This document shows, piece after piece, positions 1-9,437 of a stretch of DNA of 64,000 nucleotides (position 1 is its first letter; each line of letters begins with the position of its first letter). Below the pieces are notes generated by a model. The model saw only the letters and a program-made list of their open reading frames with translations, did not search any database and was not told where the DNA came from. This DNA is from an uncultured Lacticaseibacillus sp. (GTDB taxonomy: Bacteria; Bacillota; Bacilli; Lactobacillales; Lactobacillaceae), in the NCBI GenBank assembly GCA_934370925.1, contig CAKRNG010000011.1, positions 1 to 64,000 of the forward strand, read 5' to 3'. Both the position numbers and the translations under genes were made by a program.

Positions 1-78
1 CTTCCACCGCAATCGATTCTGGGTTAAGCGCAGACTTCTGGGGCACGTAGCTCGACTAGGATGTAACGTTCGTGTGCT
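1..78 (+). repeat. Short intergenic repeat family R, copy 1
   Basis: Bases 1-46 match the reverse complement of 35946-35991 at 44 of 46 positions. Bases from about 22 to 78 match the reverse complement of 4592-4642, sharing GACTTCTGGGGCACGTAG and CGACTAGGATGTAACG. The CGACTAGGATGTAACG block recurs in the repeats near 9.0 and 9.3 kb next to different sequence, so the family is mosaic. No gene is seen in bases 1-105. Confidence 0.8.
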
Positions 79-105
79 TTGGACTTATGGCGCACCCCCT
101 GCTGT

Positions 106-738
106 CTAAAATTCTTTCGCACCTACGCTGAAACTAGCCACGCAAATCCCAACAATCACCACTACGAGCACAATCACAGAAACAACCGGGGTTGCCAGAA
201 TGCTCAGAATGCAGAGCACACCGCCACCCACCATAACGTAGCCGAGACGTCTTGCGTAACGGGTCCACGCTTCGGGGTGGTCCCGCCACTTCTTCTTACC
301 CGGTCCACGATTAAGGTCGGCGGGAATGACGGGCAGGTAATTCCCAATCGCGATGAAGATGAGGCCCACAAGCGTCATGGCGATGCGCCAAATATCCATA
401 TTGTGGCCCAAGTTCGCCATGATTGTCGTGATATAGAGCACGAACGACAGGATTGGCATGATGCTGAGGAGTACACGTTCGAATTTCGCCGCAGGACCTT
501 CCCGCATACTGTTAAGCCAGGTCACGGCCATCATGATGATTTGCAGGCACAGCATGAAGATTGGCAGACCAAACACGGCGAGTGCGCGGGGCATGAAGCC
601 ATTCGCCTGATTGTTAATTCCCCAGTGTGTCGCCATCGTTGCCGGCAGTTGGTCGTACACGGACACCCCGTAAATAATCGGCAGCAGGATCACCACCGCG
701 CTCCAAAAAATCACTTTGAGTCGTTGCTTAATCATCAT
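106..738 (-). CDS. SdpI/DUF1648-family membrane protein
   Basis: This 210-residue protein has an N-terminal DUF1648 segment with the typical HWGINNQANGF motif (about residues 37-47), followed by membrane segments of the SdpI type. In Bacillus, SdpI gives immunity to the SdpC toxin and sequesters the ArsR-type repressor SdpR. The start ATG overlaps the end of the ArsR gene and follows GGAGG. The pairing with an ArsR regulator reproduces the sdpRI layout, but no toxin gene is seen, so a general envelope-stress role is as likely as true immunity. The family assignment is firm; the function is inferred from family and neighbour. Confidence 0.8.
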   Translation of the reverse strand: MMIKQRLKVIFWSAVVILLPIIYGVSVYDQLPATMATHWGINNQANGFMPRALAVFGLPIFMLCLQIIMMAVTWLNSMREGPAAKFERVLLSIMPILSFVLYITTIMANLGHNMDIWRIAMTLVGLIFIAIGNYLPVIPADLNRGPGKKKWRDHPEAWTRYARRLGYVMVGGGVLCILSILATPVVSVIVLVVVIVGICVASFSVGAKEF

Positions 739-1012
739 TCTCTTTCCCTCCTAACCCTAAACTATAAATCCACGTCAGCACCTCTTCGAACACCGTTGCG
801 TTGAGGTCGTAATAAATGAAGTTCTTCTCCCGCCGCTCCGTAATCAGGCCCGCCTGTTTCAGAAGCTTCAGGTGGTAAGACACCGTCGCTTGCGTTAACT
901 CTGGATACTGCTGGGCAATCTCCCCCGCCGACATCGACTGCTTGCGGAGCCGTTCAAGAATGGACCGTCGTAACGGATCCGCGATTGCCTTAAGCGTTGC
1001 ACTCATCGCCAT
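728..1012 (-). CDS. ArsR-family repressor, SdpR-like
   Basis: About 94 residues forming a winged helix of the ArsR/SmtB family: ALKAIADPLRRSILERL opens the fold, ATVSYHLKLLKQAGLI is the recognition helix region and RREKNFIYYDL the wing. No metal-binding cysteine pair is visible, as in SdpR. The frame is open upstream to 1084, but the ATG at 1012 follows GAAGG at good spacing, so the shorter start is preferred. It overlaps the SdpI-type gene and is probably co-transcribed. An inverted repeat over its own promoter suggests autorepression. Confidence 0.85.
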   Translation of the reverse strand: MAMSATLKAIADPLRRSILERLRKQSMSAGEIAQQYPELTQATVSYHLKLLKQAGLITERREKNFIYYDLNATVFEEVLTWIYSLGLGGKENDD

Positions 1013-1024
1013 CCCATCAGCCTT

Positions 1025-1056
1025 CAATCTATTTAAAATTATCTCTAAATAGATTG
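1025..1056 (-). promoter_or_regulatory. Operator-like inverted repeat over the arsR/sdpI promoter
   Basis: Perfect 11-bp arms CAATCTATTTA (1025-1035) and TAAATAGATTG (1046-1056) are separated by 10 bp. The right arm overlaps a minus-strand -10 hexamer TACAAT (1053-1058). A dyad over the -10 just upstream of an ArsR gene is what an autoregulated ArsR/SdpR operator looks like. Confidence 0.6.
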
Positions 1057-1080
1057 TATCACGCTTCCAAACGAAAAACA

Positions 1081-1112
1081 GCAACTATTTAGAATTAATT
1101 CTAAATAGTTGC
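1081..1112. terminator. Perfect 32-bp palindrome between the FtsX-type gene and arsR
   Basis: Bases 1081-1096 are the exact reverse complement of 1097-1112, with arms beginning GCAACTATTTAG and no loop. It lies just beyond the end of the permease gene on the minus strand and directly upstream of the arsR promoter. It shares the CTATTTA word with the operator at 1025-1056, so it may be a terminator, a second operator, or both. Confidence 0.5.
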
Positions 1113-1136
1113 TGTTCATGCTAATTGAATGAATGC

Positions 1137-3773
1137 CTACTCACGTGCAGCCAAAGCCTCGAGCATATCCACATGCCGCAGACGAACGTGCGTGACGTAC
1201 ATGACGATGGCAGTGAAGACCGCTGTTAATACCGTTGCTGCGACGTAACCTTCCCACCCAATAATTGTCGGGAATAAAATGGCATCCGTGGCCGCCTGCT
1301 GGAGAATGAAGCGGGTCAGCACTTGTCCCACGCCGAAGCTGCAGAGAATACCGATAAGCGTTAGGGCAATATTTTCTCGAACAATATACATCGTCACTTC
1401 ACCATCATAGAAACCCAGCACCTTAATGGTCGATAGTTCCCGCATCCGTTCCGACACGTTAATGTTGGTTAAGTTATACAGCACAACAAAGGACAGCATC
1501 CCCGATAGCAAGATCATAATTATCACGACCGCGTTCAGGCTCTTGCCCATGTCGTCAATCGTACTTAATGAGTCACTCATGTAGCTCGTGTTAACCGCGC
1601 CCCCATGTTTAAGGAGTGCACGCGCGAGTCGCCGTTCCGCACGTTTGCTCATCGCATCCGTCTTCACCAGTAAACTGTTAACCTGCGCGGATTTCCCCCA
1701 CGCATCCCGGTAAGCGGCTTGGCTCATGTAGGCAAAATGCCCGGTATAATTCTTCACCACCGCCGCAACACGCACGCGTTGCGTCTGGTTGTTACTTAAC
1801 TTCAACGTCACATAAGTCCCCTTAGTCGCGCCCAAAATCTGGGCGGCCTTCTGGGTGAGGACCACACCACGACTCGGCAAGGTCACCGTGTTTCCCGCCG
1901 TCGTGGTCAGGTTCACGTACTGACTGAACGTCTTGGTGACGTGCGGCACAATGAAACTGACGCTGCTGACGCTCTGGTCGCCAGCCTTTAACGTGATTGT
2001 ATCCGTCGTTCCTGACTGGGACTGCTTGTACGTCTTTTCCTTGGTCAGAATCTCGCGGGCTTTTGTCGCCGTCTGCCCATCATCAAGGCGCACAATGGCC
2101 TGGTAGCGAATCACACCACCAAATTGGGCGTCTGTGGTACCCGTAATCGAATCCCGAATTCCAAATCCGGTTAAAATGAGCCCCGCGCCACCCGCGATTC
2201 CGATAATCGTCATGAACATTCGGGACTTGAACCGGAACAAATTACGCAGGGAGACTTTGCTATTGAAAGAAAGTCGGCGCCAAAGTGGCCGAATTCGCTC
2301 TAGGAGAATCTTCTTCCCGTTCTTTGGTGCTTTCGGCAACATCAACTCCGATGGCTTCGTCCGGAGTTCTGCTGGCGCCACTGTTGCAACGGCCCCGACC
2401 GTCGCAATCAACGCCATCCCCGTGGCCAAAGCGATATCCACCCACTGGGGCAAAATAACCTGTGACGTGAAGATATTCGTTTGACTGATATAGAGCACAA
2501 AGCGCACCAGCCCTTGTTCGCCGATGAGCACGCCAAAAATGGTCCCGATAACGGCCGCGAGCAGAGCGTACAGGAAGTAATTCCGCGCAATGGCCGTCCG
2601 GGAATACCCCAACGCCTTCATGGTGCCCAGCTGCGTGCGGTCCTCCGAAATCATCCGGCTGACCATCGTGAACGTGATGAGTGCAGCAATCAGGAAGAAG
2701 AAGACGGGGAACACACCCCCAATGGCAGCGATGCGATCGGCAGACGCGCCATAGTCCGAATAGCCCACCAAGTCTGTCCGCTTCCCGTACGTGTACGTTG
2801 GCGTCTTGATGGCCGCCTTCACCTTCTTCGTGGCCGCATCAATCTTTTCCTGTGCCGCCGTGATTTTGGCAATCTGCGCCGTCAACGCGGGCGTTGTGGT
2901 GACCTGCCCGTTACTTTCACGTGCCACCTGCTGCTCACCGAGTGCAGCTTGGGCCTTTGCCTTATCCAAGGTGGCCTGTTGCTGATTAATTGCCGCCATT
3001 GCGGTATCCGTCAGCTCCGTTTCCCGGGCCTTGGCGCGACCCGCGAAGGCCTTACGTAGCGCCGTCAGCTTCGTCTTCACAGCGTTCTTGTAGGTTGCGC
3101 CGTACGTATCCCCACTTGGTCGCCGATTCAACCGCACCGCGATGTTCGTGTAGACGTCAAGGTCGATGTTGATCTGTGGCACGTAAGCAAAGTACGCGAC
3201 CGTGCCGCTACCAATATTGGCATTCCCCCGGTCGTAGTTATTGTTAATGTAAAGCGGCGAATCCGCAAACCCCACAATCTTATACTGACGCCGCTTCAAA
3301 CTATCTGACTGTTTCAGCGTATACGTTCCGCCCAGTTTGTAATGGCCATAGTCCTTTGCCCGTTGATCAAGGACAATCTCATTTGCGTGCTTCGGCAACC
3401 TGCCACGCCGCACCATAAGCCGGTTGAGCCCCGTATTATTGCGGTAGCCGTACACAGCCACAACCGATTCGTCCGTCTTGGCGAGCGCAAAGGTACTCTT
3501 GGTGGCTTCAACGGTCACGCCACTTACACGTTCAGCCCGCGCAACGTCTTTTTTCGTTAGCCCCGCCGTGCTGTTCACGGATAAATCCTGCAGGTGCGTC
3601 TGGGTTAATTCACGCGTGGCCGTCTCCGTATAACCGGGGCCAATTCCCTTCACACCCACAAAAATCATCACGCCCAGCATAATAATCAACGTAATGGCAA
3701 TGAATCGACCACGCGTATCCCGAACTGTCCGGCGCAACATGCGGTTTAAAACACGATTTGCTTTTCCTTGCAT
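1137..3773 (-). CDS. ABC transporter permease, FtsX/MacB type
   Basis: A large permease (about 878 residues) with a first membrane helix near residues 22-45, a long extracytoplasmic region with an Ala/Lys/Gln-rich coiled segment around residues 250-320, an FtsX domain starting at GGVFPVFFFLIAALITF, a second extracytoplasmic region, and a C-terminal FtsX domain of three helices. Such two-domain permeases usually export peptides or lipids or confer antimicrobial-peptide resistance. The ATG at 3773 is preferred because AGGTGG lies upstream at proper spacing; an ATG at 3791 is also open. It is coupled to the ATPase gene just upstream. The substrate is unknown. Confidence 0.85.
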   Translation of the reverse strand: MQGKANRVLNRMLRRTVRDTRGRFIAITLIIMLGVMIFVGVKGIGPGYTETATRELTQTHLQDLSVNSTAGLTKKDVARAERVSGVTVEATKSTFALAKTDESVVAVYGYRNNTGLNRLMVRRGRLPKHANEIVLDQRAKDYGHYKLGGTYTLKQSDSLKRRQYKIVGFADSPLYINNNYDRGNANIGSGTVAYFAYVPQINIDLDVYTNIAVRLNRRPSGDTYGATYKNAVKTKLTALRKAFAGRAKARETELTDTAMAAINQQQATLDKAKAQAALGEQQVARESNGQVTTTPALTAQIAKITAAQEKIDAATKKVKAAIKTPTYTYGKRTDLVGYSDYGASADRIAAIGGVFPVFFFLIAALITFTMVSRMISEDRTQLGTMKALGYSRTAIARNYFLYALLAAVIGTIFGVLIGEQGLVRFVLYISQTNIFTSQVILPQWVDIALATGMALIATVGAVATVAPAELRTKPSELMLPKAPKNGKKILLERIRPLWRRLSFNSKVSLRNLFRFKSRMFMTIIGIAGGAGLILTGFGIRDSITGTTDAQFGGVIRYQAIVRLDDGQTATKAREILTKEKTYKQSQSGTTDTITLKAGDQSVSSVSFIVPHVTKTFSQYVNLTTTAGNTVTLPSRGVVLTQKAAQILGATKGTYVTLKLSNNQTQRVRVAAVVKNYTGHFAYMSQAAYRDAWGKSAQVNSLLVKTDAMSKRAERRLARALLKHGGAVNTSYMSDSLSTIDDMGKSLNAVVIIMILLSGMLSFVVLYNLTNINVSERMRELSTIKVLGFYDGEVTMYIVRENIALTLIGILCSFGVGQVLTRFILQQAATDAILFPTIIGWEGYVAATVLTAVFTAIVMYVTHVRLRHVDMLEALAARE

Positions 3774-3784
3774 CTGCCCGCCAC

Positions 3785-4486
3785 CTACCATTCAATCTGG
3801 TCGATGGGCAGTGGGTTCGCATTGTCTTCCACCGCACGCACCCGCGCATCATTAATGTGAATGACCCGGTCCGCCATCTTCGCAATCTCGGCATTGTGGG
3901 TAATGATAATCACGGTTGCGTTACGTTTCCGACTCGCATCCGCTAGCAGGCGTAACACAGCTTTCCCCGTTTCGTAGTCCAACGCGCCGGTGGGTTCATC
4001 ACAGAGGAGCAGTTTCGGATTCTTCGCCAGTGCGCGCGCAATTGCCACACGCTGCTGCTCCCCACCACTCAGCTGTGCGGGGAAGTTATCCAACCGCTTT
4101 TCGAGTCCCACCGCGCGCAACGTTTCGGCCGGATCCAGCGCATCAGGCGTCAGCGCGGTTGCCATCTCCACGTTTTCCAACGTTGTCAGGTTCGGAATCA
4201 GGTTGTAGAACTGGAACACAAAGCCCACGTCGGTTCGCCGGTAACCGGTTAATTCGCGCTCGCTGAACTGCGCAATATCCGTCCCGTCCACCAAAACTGC
4301 CCCGCTCGTTGGGGTATCCATCCCGCCCAGAATGTTAAGCACCGTGGACTTCCCCGCACCACTTGGCCCTAGAATCACCGTCAACTGACCACGTTCAACG
4401 TCAAAACTGAGATCGTTGTTCGCGATAATCTCGGTTTCCCCCATCTGGTACCGTTTGAACTCATTTCGCACTTCAATATACGCCAT
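3785..4486 (-). CDS. ABC transporter ATP-binding protein, MacB/LolD type
   Basis: The 233-residue ATPase has Walker [10 protein letters not shown] (about residues 40-48), signature [15 protein letters not shown], Walker [13 protein letters not shown] and an H-loop in IIITHN. The EPTGALD Walker B form is typical of the MacB/LolD/YknY subfamily, which works with FtsX-type permeases. The start follows AGAGGAT. The stop lies next to the start of the permease gene, so the two are translated together. It powers the permease encoded downstream. Confidence 0.9.
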   Translation of the reverse strand: MAYIEVRNEFKRYQMGETEIIANNDLSFDVERGQLTVILGPSGAGKSTVLNILGGMDTPTSGAVLVDGTDIAQFSERELTGYRRTDVGFVFQFYNLIPNLTTLENVEMATALTPDALDPAETLRAVGLEKRLDNFPAQLSGGEQQRVAIARALAKNPKLLLCDEPTGALDYETGKAVLRLLADASRKRNATVIIITHNAEIAKMADRVIHINDARVRAVEDNANPLPIDQIEW

Positions 4487-4591
4487 TCGCCTATCCTCTT
4501 CGTTTCCTTTTGAGTCATTGCCACCATTATACTATGGTTAGAGGAAAGTTTGACTTTCACTGCAAGCTTTTGTTTGCACCATACGTGAAAG

Positions 4592-4642
4592 GTGTACGAA
4601 CGTCACATTCTAGTCGAGTTACGTGCCCCAGAAGCCTGCGCT
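4592..4642 (-). repeat. Short intergenic repeat family R, copy 2
   Basis: The reverse complement of this stretch shares CTTCTGGGGCACGTA, CGACTAGAATGTGACG and GCGCAG with bases 22-78 of the window. It sits between the ABC operon and the terminator of the TMEM175-like gene. Confidence 0.75.
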
Positions 4643-4651
4643 CTATGAACA

Positions 4652-4696
4652 AATGGCATCAGTTTCGGAGCGATTTTCTCCGGAACTGATGCCATT
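4652..4696 (-). terminator. Intrinsic terminator-like hairpin
   Basis: A perfect 19-bp stem (4652-4670 with 4678-4696, arms beginning AATGGCATCAG) with a 7-nt loop lies 4 bases past the stop of the TMEM175-like gene on the minus strand. Only a short T-run follows. Confidence 0.65.
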
Positions 4697-4700
4697 CTGC

Positions 4701-5606
4701 TTAAGACTTACGATTCTGCCGTGGTGTAAATGATGTTGGCTGAGATTGGTTGTGGCGTACCGTTGTCTGCTGCCGGTAGCCACGCTTTTCCAGTTGACGT
4801 TGCCTTTGCGCCATCCACTTTGCTAAATCAACCGGCGCCACGTTAAATTGCTTTTGAATGCGCGCGCTAAACTGTTCCCACGCCTTTCCTTCTGGCACGA
4901 AGTCTCCGTTTTCGCGCTGCACCTGCATCATGTAACGACGCATCGTATTCATGAAATTGCGCTTTTGTAACGGCGTCAAATTGATAAACTGCTTTTGCCC
5001 CAAATCCGTCATCGCACCAGCTTCTGCCAGTTCGCTCTCTTCACCCGAATTCGCGAAGAACGAACGCACCGTGACGGCGATAAAAAGAATCATCGCAATG
5101 CGCGGAAAGAAATATGCCAGGATAATGTTAGCAATAATCAACCCACCCACCTCAACGTTGTGGTTCCCGTAGATAGCCTGGTAAAGTTTCGCCATATCCG
5201 CGTGATCCGTGTACTTGCTGTGGACAATCTGCTTCACAATCACCCGCAACACCATCGTCACCGCCAAATAAAGCACGCCGTAAAGCATCACCGAGTAGTT
5301 ATTCTCCACCGTCGTCATCACACGCGTTGCGGCGGGAACCAGACTCAACACGAGCATCAAAACCAAATCCCAAACGATGGTCTTCCGCCCCACAGTCTCG
5401 ACTTCACTGAACGCCAGCGCGTGCTGATACCAAATATTGGCGACAAAGCAGAAACTCACTGCATAAACGCCAACTGCCTTCGCAAGCGTCAAATAATCTA
5501 AATCCCCCCCAGTGACGTTAATGGGTAATTCAAGCACCATGATTGTCACAATAATGGCTATAATCGCATCCGCAAAGGTATCCAGCCGCTTCTTCATTTC
5601 CACCAT
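4701..5606 (-). CDS. TMEM175/DUF1211-family potassium channel-like protein
   Basis: The 301-residue protein opens with RLDTFADAIIAIIVTIMVLE, the first-helix signature of the TMEM175 (DUF1211) family, which forms leak K+ channels. Further helices follow to about residue 185, and the C-terminal third is soluble and basic. Bacterial members normally have one six-helix repeat, as seems the case here. The ATG at 5606 follows GGAG at 7 bases; the Met three codons on is an alternative. The gene is monocistronic with its own terminator. The family is clear; ion specificity is inferred. Confidence 0.8.
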   Translation of the reverse strand: MVEMKKRLDTFADAIIAIIVTIMVLELPINVTGGDLDYLTLAKAVGVYAVSFCFVANIWYQHALAFSEVETVGRKTIVWDLVLMLVLSLVPAATRVMTTVENNYSVMLYGVLYLAVTMVLRVIVKQIVHSKYTDHADMAKLYQAIYGNHNVEVGGLIIANIILAYFFPRIAMILFIAVTVRSFFANSGEESELAEAGAMTDLGQKQFINLTPLQKRNFMNTMRRYMMQVQRENGDFVPEGKAWEQFSARIQKQFNVAPVDLAKWMAQRQRQLEKRGYRQQTTVRHNQSQPTSFTPRQNRKS

Positions 5607-5862
5607 TAAAATCTCCGTTCATCAATTAGTTAGTTTTAGTGTGTTCATTCTAACAATACGGTCCATCATCGTCCAGTATTTTTTGCACATCGCAACCAGC
5701 ACAGCTCATGTGTTGCTTCACGCTACAACTAAAGTCCAAGTATTATTTCCGCTTATTGCCCGATTTATGCTTCACTCAGGTCGGCCATAATGAAGTTACA
5801 TCGAAGTTTAAATTTTCCCGTGCTAAACTAATAACCGTTATCATTTAATAAGGAGACTCACC

Positions 5863-6030
5863 ATGAATTCAGATAAACTCAAACAAATCCTCGTCATTGC
5901 CGTTGTTGTCGTTCTTGCACTCGTCCTGTTGCCCATCGTGGTCGGCATTCTCGCGTTGATTGTGAAGTTAGCCCTATTTGTTGCCATTGTTGCGGCAATC
6001 TACTGGGCGTACACGACTTACAAGCGCTAA
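5863..6030 (+). CDS. Small membrane protein, 55 residues
   Basis: An ATG at 5863 follows AAGGAG (spacing 8). The frame gives 55 residues: a short polar start (MNSDKLKQ), a nearly continuous hydrophobic stretch that could form two helices, and the tail YWAYTTYKR. It ends just before a strong terminator. The strong ribosome site and the terminator support a real gene. I do not recognise its family. Confidence 0.65.
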   Translation: MNSDKLKQILVIAVVVVLALVLLPIVVGILALIVKLALFVAIVAAIYWAYTTYKR

Positions 6031-6042
6031 TCGTAACAAGTT

Positions 6043-6089
6043 AAAAGGAGGATTTCCTGAGCGTACTTTGCTCAGGAAATCCTCCTTTT
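6043..6089. terminator. Bidirectional intrinsic terminator
   Basis: A perfect 20-bp stem (6043-6062 with 6070-6089, arms beginning AAAAGGAGGATTTCC) with a 7-nt loop is flanked by A- and T-runs. It separates the small membrane protein gene (plus) from the P-type ATPase gene (minus). Confidence 0.9.
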
Positions 6090-6102
6090 TCTGTATAAGC
6101 GT

Positions 6103-8880
6103 TTAAATCGCCACGCCTGATAATCGACTGCGGGCAACTTTCTTCCGTAATTCTTCAACGAGGAAGACGGGGAGCGGAATGCATACTAGGAAAATCCATT
6201 CCTGCCAGCCCAGTGGTCCCGTTTCGAAAATACTTTGCAGAATTGGGACGTACATTAACGCGAGTAGCAACAAGAATTCGGCAAAGATACCCACGTTAAT
6301 CTTGAAGTTCTTCCACAACCCGACCGTGAAGACGGATGCGTCTTTCGTCCGGCAATTCATGACCGCCGCCATTTGACAGAACACAACTGCCGCCAGCGTC
6401 ATGGTCGTTGCCTGAACGTACACATTACCACTTGCCGCCAACGCGACGTCTGGCCAGCCATGCAGGTAGTTCGCAAAGAAGTATCCCACCGTTGACACCG
6501 CGGCGCCAATCATTCCGTACCAGGCAAATGCCCGCCACAACACGTTCTTGGTGAGAATGTGCTGCGTCCGTGCGCGAGGTGGCACCTGCATAATCCCGGG
6601 TTCTGCACGTTCTGCACCCAGCCCCAATGCGGGGAGCATGTCGGTACCCAAATCGATGGTCAGAATCTGCATCACCGTTAATGGCAGTGGGATCAACCCC
6701 CGACTCATCAGGAAAAGAACAGACGGAATCGCTTCTGCCACGTTGGAGTTCAGGATGTACATCAGGAATTTCTGGATGTTGTTGTAAACCGCACGTCCCT
6801 CTTCAATCGCTGCCACAATGGACGCGAAATTATCATCCGTGAGAATCATGTCCGCGGCATCCTTCGCAACGTCCGTCCCGGTAACCCCCATGGCGACCCC
6901 GATATCGGCCTTCTTGAGGGCGGGCGCATCATTCACCCCATCCCCCGTTGACGCCACAATTTCGCCCATGGACTGCAGAGTCGAAACAATCTTGTACTTC
7001 TGTTCAGGCGCAACACGCGCGAAAATCAGTTCTTCCTTAAATGCCTCCTTCAGGTGGTCGTCACTCATGGCAGCCAATTCGCTCCCAGTAATGACCCGCG
7101 CTTGATTATTTGAAACAATCCCAATTTGCGCCGCCACGTTACGTGCCACCACGGGACTGTCCCCGGTCACCATAATAATCCGAATATTAGCTTCGTGACA
7201 TTCCTTCACAGCTGCAAAAATCTCGGGCCGTGCGGGATCAGCCATCGCTGCTTGACCCACTAACGTCAAGTTACATTCAACCTTATCAATATCCCAATCA
7301 TCTAGATTTTCGGGTACCTGGTCTGCGGGCACATCGCGGTAGGCCACCGCCAATGTCCGCAGCCCAGATTCCGCGTAATCACGCTCAGCACGTTCAGCAC
7401 GGGCAACATCATCATCCGTCATTGGGCGAACTTGATTATGATCCAAAACCTGCACGCACTGCGTCAACATGTCGCCAAGTGATCCCTTCACGCAAATGCG
7501 GAGTGAACCATCCGGCATCCGGTTAATGGTGGTCATGCGCTTACGGTCGGAATCGAACGTCAATTCTTTGACCCGCACCATTTCTTGACCGAGCTGATCA
7601 GCGTCGATTCCCGCCTTTTCAGCCATAATAATCATGGCGGCTTCGGTTGGCGTCCCCAATAACTTAGGCGTCCCGTCCTCATCCTGTTGTACCCGCGTAT
7701 CGTTGTCCAGTGCGGAGATTTCAAGCAGCAGTTTGAGTTCAGGATTATCCGCTAAATTCACCTTATGCCCGCGATACTTGATTTCCCCATTTGCGACGAA
7801 TCCCTGGCCGGTCACCCCGTATTCCTTGTGTGGTAGCCAAATATGGTTCACCGTCATCTGGTTTTGCGTCAGCGTGCCCGTCTTGTCCGAACAAATCACG
7901 GTGGTTTCACCCAGCGTTTCAACACTCGACAGGTCCTTCACCAAGGCGTGCTTCTTGGCCATCCGCTGAACCCCTTGGGCAAGCGACAGCGTCACGGTTG
8001 GCAAGAGCCCTTCCGGAATGAACGCCACAATCATCCCCAAGGCGAAAATGAAGGCCTTCGCGACCGGATAGTGGACGAACATCACGGCAAGGATGAAAAA
8101 GGCAATCCCAATTCCAATGGCAATAATGGAAAGTTGTTGGGTTAGCCGGTTTAGTTCACGTTGCAGTGGTCCGTCCGTCTTCGTCTGTTTCTGGGTGAGT
8201 GAGGCAATCTTCCCAAATTCTGTCGACATCCCGGTCGTTAACGCCACCGCGAGCCCCGTGCCAGCACCAACTGTGGTCCCGGCGTAAATCAAATTCGTTT
8301 CGGCAAACTGCCCCTCGCCGGGATCGTACTTAATACTTTTGCTTTCCGGTACCGATTCACCGGTCAACGCGGACTGATCGACCTGCATTGACGTGGCCTC
8401 GAGTAGTCGTGCATCCGCAGAAATGGCATCCCCGGCCTGCAACGCAAACACGTCGCCTGGCACTAGTTCCGTTGTTTCAATCTGCTTTAATTTTCCGTCA
8501 CGGCGCACCTGAACGTACGTTGGCAACATCTTCATCAAGGAATCCGTGGCTTTCTGAGCGGCAAACTCCTGCCAGTAACTGAAGACCCCGTTAATGAGGT
8601 TGACGCACCAAATCGCAATCCCAAGTTCTGGCATTCCCGCCACAATCGCAATTAGGCCACCAACCCACAGCAGGATGGCCATCAGACTGGTGAAGTTCTT
8701 CAAAAACATCCACAGTCGTGACTTCTTCTTGCCCTTTTGAATTTCATTTGGCCCGTATGTTTGTAGACGGTTGGCCGCTTCTTCGCTGGTCAACCCCGTC
8801 TGCCGTGTCTCTAACTCATCCAGTGCTGCCGCAACGGGTTCCTTCGCCAGTTCTTGTGGTGACTTCTTTAATTCACTCAT
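6103..8880 (-). CDS. P2-type cation-transporting ATPase, Na+/K+-ATPase-like
   Basis: The 925-residue pump has the N-terminal cation-ATPase domain, the actuator TGES motif (LTGESVPE), the phosphorylation site CSDKTGTLTQNQMTV and the hinge TGDGVNDAPALKKADIGVAMG. The M4 motif is IPEGLLPTVT, where the SERCA type has PEGLP. M6 reads IDLGTDMLPALGLGAE. Both resemble the animal Na+/K+ and H+/K+ (P2C) group more than P2A calcium pumps. Lactic acid bacteria encode pumps of this kind, often annotated only as cation ATPases. The ion cannot be told from sequence. The gene is monocistronic. Confidence 0.88.
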   Translation of the reverse strand: MSELKKSPQELAKEPVAAALDELETRQTGLTSEEAANRLQTYGPNEIQKGKKKSRLWMFLKNFTSLMAILLWVGGLIAIVAGMPELGIAIWCVNLINGVFSYWQEFAAQKATDSLMKMLPTYVQVRRDGKLKQIETTELVPGDVFALQAGDAISADARLLEATSMQVDQSALTGESVPESKSIKYDPGEGQFAETNLIYAGTTVGAGTGLAVALTTGMSTEFGKIASLTQKQTKTDGPLQRELNRLTQQLSIIAIGIGIAFFILAVMFVHYPVAKAFIFALGMIVAFIPEGLLPTVTLSLAQGVQRMAKKHALVKDLSSVETLGETTVICSDKTGTLTQNQMTVNHIWLPHKEYGVTGQGFVANGEIKYRGHKVNLADNPELKLLLEISALDNDTRVQQDEDGTPKLLGTPTEAAMIIMAEKAGIDADQLGQEMVRVKELTFDSDRKRMTTINRMPDGSLRICVKGSLGDMLTQCVQVLDHNQVRPMTDDDVARAERAERDYAESGLRTLAVAYRDVPADQVPENLDDWDIDKVECNLTLVGQAAMADPARPEIFAAVKECHEANIRIIMVTGDSPVVARNVAAQIGIVSNNQARVITGSELAAMSDDHLKEAFKEELIFARVAPEQKYKIVSTLQSMGEIVASTGDGVNDAPALKKADIGVAMGVTGTDVAKDAADMILTDDNFASIVAAIEEGRAVYNNIQKFLMYILNSNVAEAIPSVLFLMSRGLIPLPLTVMQILTIDLGTDMLPALGLGAERAEPGIMQVPPRARTQHILTKNVLWRAFAWYGMIGAAVSTVGYFFANYLHGWPDVALAASGNVYVQATTMTLAAVVFCQMAAVMNCRTKDASVFTVGLWKNFKINVGIFAEFLLLLALMYVPILQSIFETGPLGWQEWIFLVCIPLPVFLVEELRKKVARSRLSGVAI

Positions 8881-8911
8881 CCATCTTCACCGTTCCTTTA
8901 CGATAAAGGCT

Positions 8912-9035
8912 GTGCCAAAAGACGGTCATGTTTTGATATTCAAGGAAGCCTTTGTAAGAATTCCAAACCCAGAATTTTTGCAGTGCCTACCCGTTCGCTG
9001 ACAAATTTGTCTTTTGGTACGCAACTAGAATGTCA
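8912..9035 (-). repeat. Intergenic repeat family R2, copy 1
   Basis: The reverse complement of this stretch aligns over about 125 bases with 9279-9416. Shared blocks are ACATTCTAGT/ACATCCTAGT, CAAAAGAC, CAAAAAT, CCTTG and CCGTCTTTTG. Its right edge contains ACTAGAATGT, also found in family R. It lies in the gene-free 8881-9437 interval, which otherwise holds only the hairpin at 9189-9239. Confidence 0.6.
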
Positions 9036-9188
9036 CAATGATGCACCCAAAAATACGGTGCACCGTTAATTTACGTTCTGTACACGTATTCTAACACCAT
9101 CACACCAGAACGACGCAAGCTTTTCCGCAAAAGTTGGACATTATGTGAACCAATTTTTCATTAACGTCCTAATTGGGTCTCGCAAAAA

Positions 9189-9239
9189 GAAATAGGTCCC
9201 GCGAAAATTCTGAACTCGAATTTCCGCGGGGCCTATTTC
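9189..9239. terminator. Long hairpin in intergenic space
   Basis: Arms of 22 nt (9189-9210 and 9218-9239, left arm beginning GAAATAGGTCCCGCG) pair with two wobble positions around a 7-nt loop. It may be the terminator of the ABC exporter operon on the minus strand, although copy 2 of repeat R2 lies between it and that operon. Confidence 0.45.
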
Positions 9240-9278
9240 GTTCTGTGGTTGTACTGTGGATGCGCCGTCAGTCAAAGG

Positions 9279-9416
9279 CACGCGAAGGTTACATCCTAGT
9301 CGCGCGTCAAAAGACTGCCCCCTAACATACAAGGCAGTCCCGACAAAAATCCTAAGTTCGGGATTTTCGCCAGAACCACCTTGTATACCGGGGCCAACCC
9401 GTCTTTTGCCACAGCC
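9279..9416 (+). repeat. Intergenic repeat family R2, copy 2
   Basis: The stretch begins with GTTACATCCTAGTCG (the inverse of the family R block), then CAAAAGAC, CAAAAATCCTAAGTTCGGG, CCTTGTATAC and CCGTCTTTTG. It is the inverted partner of 8912-9035. One reading frame of both copies gives a similar short peptide (KAV.KDG and IPN..FL..LP), which reflects the DNA repeat rather than a gene. Confidence 0.6.
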
Positions 9417-9437
9417 TTCTTTTCATGCGCCGCTCTG

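Noticed and set aside
79..804. A 241-codon plus-strand frame, His- and Asn-rich
   Set aside because: Antisense to the SdpI-type gene; composition typical of a shadow frame.
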